DNA of 64,000 bases from NCBI GenBank assembly GCA_021432635.1, contig MU270019.1, forward strand, positions 744,001 through 808,000, read 5' to 3'. Each line of letters starts with the position of its first letter. Within the stretch, counting starts at the first letter, position 1. This DNA is from Thozetella sp. PMI_491. Lineage: Eukaryota; Ascomycota; Sordariomycetes; Chaetosphaeriales; Chaetosphaeriaceae. This document shows, piece after piece, positions 57,774 to 64,000 of this stretch. The notes beneath the pieces are model-generated. The model saw nothing but the letters and a program-made list of their open reading frames with translations, was not told where the DNA came from and did not search any database. Position numbers and translations under genes: made by a program.

Positions 57774-59636
57774 CTAGACACCGTTGGCAGGATCTGATAG
57801 TGCCGCGCTGACTACATCGTAGCGCTCCTTCAAATTTGCCGGTAGAACTTCATTCTCGAAACCACTCGCTGTGATATTGAAGATACTCTCTCCGCTACCA
57901 TAGGTAGGCCAATCTTCGGCGTTTCCATGAACGAAATTTATAAGGCGGCGCTGAAGTTCGTATGCCACATCAGGGTTTGGCACAGGCGTATACAACTGGT
58001 TTACATAGAAGTAATCTAAGTTAGAACTGTTAGCACCATGTCTTGACGGGGGGGGGGGGGGGACAGATGAGCGTACGAAATGCGTCAAACCCATGCGTGG
58101 CAGGTGGTACTGTCATAATGTACCTCTTGGTGCGGTTTCGGAATGTATTCGCAAGATTGTCGCAATTCCGTGCAAAAATGACATCAGTTGTCCAGTCCCA
58201 CGCCAGTTCGGCCGGATCAGAATATGGAGTGTAGAGCTCTTCTATCTGAGAAACGGTATCGTTGCTAGCGGTAGACAAGATTTGGCGAACCAAATCCGGA
58301 AACCCGCCTGGCATCCCCGTGTCGTGGGACAGGCCCATTCCCTACGTAGGTCAAGTCAGTCGAACGATCAGGGTGCTTGTCTCGTAGCTCGGATCTCACT
58401 TCATTTCCCATATTCCCAACGATTAGAGATTTGATATCCTTGTGGTAGCGTCCTTTTTCGAAGGAAATTTCAGGCATATCCGGTATCAGCTCCCCGTCCG
58501 GCTCCGGGCCGAATCCAAGGGATGGGCCAAGGACACCCCCGCCAGCCGGAGATATAACGTCGATGATGAGATAGCGGTTAGCTTCAAATATTACTTCCTC
58601 GGGGATAGACCTCAAGCATTCCACGTTGGTGCAGTTGGCGGCGCTCAAGACTGCCTGAAAGCGCTCCAGCTGGCGGGTCCTCGTCCGGTTTGTCAGACTT
58701 CTGGGCGGTACCGCCGGCGACGAGATGAAGAGCTAGTTGATGTGAGCTCTACGAAAAGAAGACAAGTATAACTAGCTGACATTTCATGGATTCACTTTCT
58801 TACCTGTTGAAAGGGCAGTTTGCCTTTGCCGCCACGTAGGGTCGTCAACAAGCTTAACATACCCGCGCCAGCGCTTTGTCCTATCGCCGTCACTCGATTC
58901 TGGTCACCCCCAAACCGGCCAATGTACTTAGATATCCATTCACCCGCGGCTAGGGTGTCAAACATGCCGACATTGGAGTCCGTCTCAGGCCCAGGTACCG
59001 ACGTCCACCCAAGCGCTCCAAGTCTACGACCAGTATCAGTATGGTGGTCAAAGGTTTCATAGAGAGAGGAGGAGACAATTACCGGTAATTGTGCACCACA
59101 AATATAAACTTCTTGTCGTTGGACATCCTGCCAAATAGACCTATCGGGCTCGCTGATATCTCTTTGCTGCCGAATGCGAAGCCGCTACCGTAGGACCAGT
59201 GCAATACCGGCACTTTGTCGCCGGGCTTCACCCCTTGAGGAATCCACACGTCGAGAAACAGGCAGTCTTCATGTCCCCAGGATGTACCATTAATTCCAGG
59301 GTAAGGTGCTTGCGCAGGAACAGAGGAGATGCAGGAAGTGTCTCTGTCATCTGGACGGAGACCATTTTGGATGCCCTCTTGCTTCGGCACTCTCGTGTCT
59401 GGCCATCTGAAGCGCAGGTTCCCAATTGGAGGCTTGGCGAACCGAATATTTTTGTACACCGTCACGTTGTTTCCAGATGAAGTAGTAGCAACGTAAGATG
59501 GGATGTGTTTTGCGTATCCAAGGTCAACCAAACCTGGGACACAAGATGTAGAGCCGGATGCGAGGTCTAAAATGCTTGTGACCCCTAGAAGCAGCACGAG
59601 GCCTTTGGCCAGTCCAGAAGGAAGACAGGTCTTCAT
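57774..59636 (-). CDS. Secreted type-B carboxylesterase/lipase
   Basis: Exons (minus): 59636-59083, 59023-58804, 58732-58400, 58341-58077 and 58015-57774, encoding 537 residues; introns of 58-71 bp have normal borders. Residues 1-28 form a signal peptide. NIRFAKPPIGNLRFRWP, EDCLFLDVW and FGGDQNRVTAIGQSAGAG (Ser235 nucleophile) define the carboxylesterase family; THGFDAF in exon 4 provides the likely His. The oxyanion block is WSYGSGFAFGS rather than HGGGF, as in a recognised fungal subgroup. It would hydrolyse esters outside the cell. The fourth intron contains a run of 15 G (58048-58062 on the plus strand). All exons agree in phase, so the gene looks functional. Confidence 0.9.
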
Positions 59637-60281
59637 GGCGAAAGTAATCCTGCTATTTCTTGCTGATTCTAGAGGTTCTACGTTAGCTTAATAAAGAGAG
59701 GCTACTGTCTAGCTAGTTCCCAAGCGTGGTCAAGTCTGGGCCTTAAATAGGCCCCATTAATGATACTTCAGCCCGACAGACACCTAGCTACGCGGATCTC
59801 GTATCGCTCGGGTTTGGTTTAGATTTTATAAGCTATAATCCGCTCTATACTCCGTATAGTACACTTGGGAGTCAACGGAAAGGTTATTTACCCGACTTTG
59901 AATGTAAGTTGCAATCAACACTACCCTTTTCAGTGTTTGCTGCAGTAAGGCGCGAGGCTGTGACGAGCATTTGATGAGTGCTTCGTGCGAATGTAAGACA
60001 GCCCGTAGGCCAATTAACATCAATGTAGGTACGCCACCTGGTAGGAGGCAGACCCATATTCCGTGCTATCCCCAAACTGGAAAACGAGGTGCATACGGCT
60101 GAGCCTGCTTGAATCTTGGCATGACGATTTGTCTTGCGCATTATAAGCCGGCCTAACCTCTAGTCTAGGCCATTTATTAGCACCTGTTCTTCCTCGTATT
60201 CCTCTTTTGGTCGCCTTCTACGCAGGCTCTTCGCACTTCTAGATAGAGTACACATAGTGGATAACAACGAAGGGAGCAATC
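59637..60281. other. Divergent promoter region
   Basis: About 645 bp between the carboxylesterase (minus) and regulator 2 (plus), likely holding both promoters. No repeat or gene was recognised. Confidence 0.5.
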
Positions 60282-61734
60282 ATGCCGAGCCCATTTCAAG
60301 TGTTCTCATTCAGAGAAGACGACTGGGAGCTGAAGGACCACAAAAAGCGCAAGGCGCACAAAAAGTCCCGATCGGGATGTCTTCGATGCAAGGCGAAACG
60401 GGTCAAGGTTTGTGCCGTCCATATTGAACGCAAAGTGCCCGAGACCTAACCAAATGGCCGATCCACCTCTACAGTGTGACCAAGGAACCCCAGACTGTCA
60501 TCGGTGCCAAAGAAACAACCAGATATGTATTTATGGATCGCTGGACCAGACCTCTGCCGCCCTCGTGGTCGACCAACAGACACCCGGGACAACCTTGACC
60601 ATACCTCGGGGCCCACAATCATCCCCATCTGGCGTACGAGAATACGGAACCTCAAGCGATTTCTTAATGAACCACATGGAGCACAGTTGTAGGTCGCACC
60701 GTCTCAGCCAATGATCTGAGCCCCTCTCCTAGTCCTATCTCTGACCGCAGCGGCTTGCAGGGGGGGCCATCTTCGATGTACCCCAGACGCACTCGGCGCT
60801 TCCTCTCCTCAAAGACTACCCGTATCTGCGGCCGATTATATTAGCAGTCTCAGCCGCTCACTTGCGTCACCATACACCCGGAACCGACAAGCATCTTATG
60901 GCGGAGCACTACCAGCAGGCGATCGCGCTGCGCTCATTTCAAGGCCAATTGGCGCAGCCTATCGATAGCCGGGACCAGGACTGGAAAGATGTGCTCATTT
61001 TGGCGGCCATGCTCGTCAACATGCTGGTTTGCATCTTGCCACCCGAGGAAGACATGTCCCCGATGACGCGGCCGCAGGCGGACCCCTACCTCTCATGGGT
61101 CTTTAGTCCGCGTCCGGACCGGCTGCGCTGGCTGTCCGTCCTGTTAGGGCTGAGGCCTCTGCTCATGGTCACTCGTCCGTGGGACGGTGACACAAATCTC
61201 CAGGAAATCCTGGACGCATCTGACGATGAGAAGGGCACATTCAGCAGGCAAGATTGGGGCCTCGATGATGTTCCTACCGCTTGGATTCGCATCTTTGGTC
61301 TGCAGAATGACACTGCACCCGCCGTCTGTACGATGAACTCCAATCGCACGGACCGTCCCTCCCACGAGACTGCCGCGCAGTTTAATCGACGCGTGTTCCG
61401 CGAGCCCCTCCGTCTCCTGGCGGCGGTTCGCCGGCTCGAGCCGACTAAAGCCAACATGTTCCGCTACATGCAGTTCATCGGTCGCCTGGAGCCCGAGTTT
61501 CGCGATTTGCTGTACGACAGAGATCCAAAGGCGATGTGGGCAGTTGGATACTGGATGGGGCTTGTGTGCCGCTTCCAGAACCTCTGGTGGCTATTGCGGC
61601 GCACGCACCGCGACTACGTAGCTGTGACACTCTGGCTCGAGAGCCTCCACTTGGACAAGAAGCCAGAGCCAGAGGGAAGTATGTGGGCGGAAATGCTAGA
61701 GGACCTGAGGGACGCATGTATTTGGGAGTTTTGA
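60282..61734 (+). CDS. Zn2Cys6 fungal transcription factor (regulator 2)
   Basis: Exons 60282-60407, 60475-60688 and 60761-61734 encode 437 residues. A basic stretch (DHKKRKAHKKSR) leads into the zinc cluster at about residues 33-60 with spacing Cx2Cx6Cx6Cx2Cx6C. The first intron (67 bp) interrupts the cluster directly before the third Cys in phase 0, exactly as in regulator 1. A second intron (72 bp) joins NHMEHS to WGAIFDV. The C-terminal blocks LAVSAAHLRHH and MWAVGYWMGLVCR match regulator 1, so the two are paralogues of the UPC2/ECM22-like class. Likely nuclear DNA-binding; it may control the neighbouring esterase, with which it shares a promoter region, but this is only inferred. It converges on the sirtuin gene. 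Confidence 0.9.
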
Positions 61735-61936
61735 GGGGCGATGACGGTGCTATCGCAATCTTTCTCAAGATTCCGATCTCACAATGCGTGATAGACTTAT
61801 ACACACAACGGTCTTGCAAGCTCGGTTCTTGGAAGGGGGATACAAAACTCGGGCTGCAAGCCTGAGGATGAATGCCGGCCTAGCAAACCGCCCATTTTAC
61901 ATGCTACAAGAAGTGCTAATTGACAAGTTCTATGCT

Positions 61937-63043
61937 TTATGCCACATCCAACTTTTGACCTGCAGAAGCCCCAAGTATCTGGGGAACAACCACGGCGGCA
62001 TCACCGACAAAAAGCCAGTCGCCATCTCGAAGATTCCTTGCGTCGTTCGGATTCATGTTCACGACTGCAATCCTTGCTCCCTTTTTGCGCGCCTGTTCCG
62101 CATACCCAGCTGCAGGCCAGACCAAGCTCGAAGTACCTATAACGAGACACAGGTCGATTTGCTCCTCATCGAACAGCGTATCAACCCCTTCGACAACATC
62201 TTTTGGCAGCCCCTCGCCAAACCATACCACGCTGGGGCGCAAGATGTTCGACTTACACCTCGGACACTGCGGTAAGTCATTCGTATCGATGCCGGACTTC
62301 AACACGGGAGCTAAATCGGGAATCTTCGGCGCGTCCTCCCCGGGGCTTCGCAGTGGGGCTGCGTCGGACGCGCTGGGCATCTTGTCTTCGTACTTATCCC
62401 CGAGGATCTTCTTGTTTTTCGCCGCGATGCCCTCAAAGAGCAGGGCACTGGCCTTCGATCGTTTAGCGCCCTCTTCAACCTGTGCGCCAAGCACATTCTC
62501 CCTTCCTTGCTCTCTCTGCTCGCTGAGGGCGGGACAGAGGGGATCGTCGAAGTTGCCGCGTTCTTCGTACCCGCAGCCTCCCGCGCAGCGCAGGTCGAAC
62601 AGGTTTCCGTGCAGCAACCTCAGCTGGCCGTTCGGATCGCCCTTGCCCATTCCTGCCCGCTCCAGCAAGCCATCCACATTTTGGCTCAGGGCTACGAAGC
62701 CGGGCTTCCTCTCAGCGAGCTCAGCTATGGCGAAATGCGCTGGGTTTGGCTGGGCCCGCAAAGCCATTCGCCGCCGATCGGAGTAGAACTGCCATACGAG
62801 TCCGGGATCGCGTCGCCAGCCTGCTGGTGTCGCGATCATTTGCACGTCATGGTTGCACCACATGCCATCGGCACCACGGAAGGTGGGCAGGCCGGAGGAG
62901 GCGGAGAGACCGGCGCCCAGTATGGCGACGATCCGGTTGGACTGTGCCAGGTGCTTCTGGAACGAAGAGACGGACGAGGGGTCGAGTCCTGTCGTCGCGG
63001 TCGAGGAGTGTGATGCGACAGTCTGGACGTGTGGGGCGAACAT
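61937..63043 (-). CDS. Sirtuin, NAD-dependent protein deacylase (SIR2 family)
   Basis: One intronless frame of 368 residues from the ATG at 63043 (MFAPHVQ); an upstream extension exists but has no ATG. GAGLSASSGLPTFRG (about 43-57) and LSQNVDGLLERAG bind NAD, LLHGN carries the catalytic His, and RCAGGC with CPRC form the zinc site. VIGTSSLVWPAAGYA and VVNMNP complete the Rossmann fold. Features resemble the SIRT5-like class. About 100 residues separate the two zinc Cys pairs, longer than usual, with a charged insert (KNKKILGDKYEDK). Expected to remove acyl groups from lysines, in nucleus, cytosol or mitochondria; no clear targeting signal. Head-to-head with nothing else; convergent with regulator 2. 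Confidence 0.9.
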   Translation of the reverse strand: MFAPHVQTVASHSSTATTGLDPSSVSSFQKHLAQSNRIVAILGAGLSASSGLPTFRGADGMWCNHDVQMIATPAGWRRDPGLVWQFYSDRRRMALRAQPNPAHFAIAELAERKPGFVALSQNVDGLLERAGMGKGDPNGQLRLLHGNLFDLRCAGGCGYEERGNFDDPLCPALSEQREQGRENVLGAQVEEGAKRSKASALLFEGIAAKNKKILGDKYEDKMPSASDAAPLRSPGEDAPKIPDLAPVLKSGIDTNDLPQCPRCKSNILRPSVVWFGEGLPKDVVEGVDTLFDEEQIDLCLVIGTSSLVWPAAGYAEQARKKGARIAVVNMNPNDARNLRDGDWLFVGDAAVVVPQILGASAGQKLDVA

Positions 63044-64000
63044 TGTTGGGCGAGTGGTGGCTTCTGGTCCTTTGGTGTTGTGTTGTTTAACTAGCCCCAG
63101 GAGCAAGTCAGTAATGCTATATTATCCTTGCTGATTTGTGTGTGTACTTCAAGGTCTGCAGCGCGCACAGCACTTATATGTCGCGTATGCATGGTTCAGG
63201 CAAATACAGGCAGCAATCTAAGGCGGATTTGTTCGCATCTCTGGGTATCGGATGGTGGCCAAAATTTGGTCGAAGGAACTGGGCCCGCGGGTGCCTGAGC
63301 ACCTCCACATCCGCGCCTCTCCGCCTCTGCCCGAATTGGTTTGGCGGGGGACTTGTGCCCGTGTTTTGGGACTTGTGGGCAGGCCGCGCACGCGTATATC
63401 CCGGGGGGAGGCGAGATGTTTACATGAAATCGCCGAGCTGTGACCAGAGTTGAGCTCTATCTGAACAGGGAACCGCATTGTCTAGTATTCTGCATTTCCA
63501 TTGCTGTTTTTTATCAACTAATCTTTGCAAAATGTGTATTGTTGAGGCTTTCGGCTTTTGCGTGGTTGGCCGCGCTCCACCCCCGGCTACCCACTCCGCT
63601 AATCAGAACCCACCATATGGAAGACAGGCCGAGCATTTGAGTCACGACGGACACAGTTGGGCATGTCATAACGTGGAAACAGGGGAGAAGTCGTTTGAAA
63701 ATCCACGCTTCCGGAAATCAGGGATCCATTGCGACTGCTGCCAACCTGGATGGATGGCGTGTAGAGTCAGTGTTCAAGACTTTACGGGCAGCGGCGTCGA
63801 TGTTGAGTACTTCAATCTGGTGTGAGCAAGACATCCCTTGAGAATTAATTTGCATTGAAAAACAAGGTGAAAGTAGACCTTTCTTTTTCGTAAAACATCT
63901 CGCTAGTCAAAATCTATCCATAAATAAGAGAGAATTGGAAACAAACTTGAAGATTCATCGATAAGCCGGAGATCTATTCCTTTCTAAGCCCTCAGAATAA
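63044..64000. other. Promoter of sirtuin and flank
   Basis: The sirtuin promoter occupies the left part. Apart from the small frame at 63532-63825 nothing was recognised up to the window edge. Confidence 0.4.
63532..63825 (+). CDS. Possible small protein, unknown
   Basis: A 97-codon frame from ATG 63532, with a Cys-rich middle (GIHCDCCQPGWMAC) and an ending FTGSGVDVEYFNLV. No signal peptide and no recognised family. It may be the 3' exon of a gene whose first exon was not found, or chance. Confidence 0.25.
   Translation: MCIVEAFGFCVVGRAPPPATHSANQNPPYGRQAEHLSHDGHSWACHNVETGEKSFENPRFRKSGIHCDCCQPGWMACRVSVQDFTGSGVDVEYFNLV

Noticed and set aside
62055-62786. 243-codon plus-strand frame
   Set aside because: It lies antisense to the sirtuin, whose motifs are unambiguous; the frame is a by-product of GC-rich codons.
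1-64000. CRISPR arrays, rRNA genes, operon-type signals
   Set aside because: None seen; the gene structure is eukaryotic.

Overview
The window looks like nuclear DNA of a filamentous ascomycete (Pezizomycotina). Most genes are broken by short introns of about 48-130 bp with GT(A/G)AGT-like donors and CTAAC/CTGAC branch sites. The families are typical of moulds: Zn2Cys6 regulators, a HET-domain protein, a LaeA-like methyltransferase, a CBM1 secreted hydrolase, a PTH11/rhodopsin-like receptor and a CYP65-like P450. All gene models were read by eye, so exon ends follow splice consensus plus protein-family continuity.

Layout. 1-2.8 kb: no recognisable gene. 2.8-8.7 kb: a four-TM membrane protein, a secreted zinc metalloprotease-like protein with a C-terminal cellulose-binding domain, and Zn2Cys6 regulator 1 (minus). 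10.4-11.5 kb: a broken ACC-deaminase/D-cysteine-desulfhydrase gene. 12.4-15.9 kb: a secreted TAP-like alpha/beta hydrolase converging on an intronless, repeat-bearing, lectin-like secreted protein. 17.1-21.0 kb: a tandem repeat and GATA-type sites upstream of a DUR3-like urea transporter, which converges on an AANAT-like acetyltransferase. 22-25.4 kb: a tiny conserved protein, repeats and a small secreted Cys-rich protein. 25.4-29.7 kb: apparently empty. 29.7-31.1 kb: LaeA-like methyltransferase. 31-38 kb: gene-poor, with a decayed second LaeA-like gene. 38.1-42.5 kb: a P450 and a terpene cyclase-like gene facing each other, a candidate minimal terpene locus. 45-49 kb: decayed fragments and one small secreted protein. 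49.7-51.1 kb: rhodopsin-like membrane protein. 54.7-55.3 kb: a non-autonomous DNA transposon. 55.5-57.6 kb: HET protein. 57.8-59.6 kb: secreted carboxylesterase. 60.3-61.7 kb: Zn2Cys6 regulator 2. 61.9-63.0 kb: sirtuin.

Taken together this is an accessory-type region: secreted hydrolases, effector-like small proteins, a terpene pair, nitrogen uptake, incompatibility and regulator genes, interleaved with pseudogenes and repeats. The two regulators, near opposite ends, are paralogues with an intron at the identical place inside the zinc cluster. The most unusual items are the lectin-like protein, the terpene cyclase with an altered second metal motif, a six-base exon, and the transposon with an internal 18-bp minisatellite.
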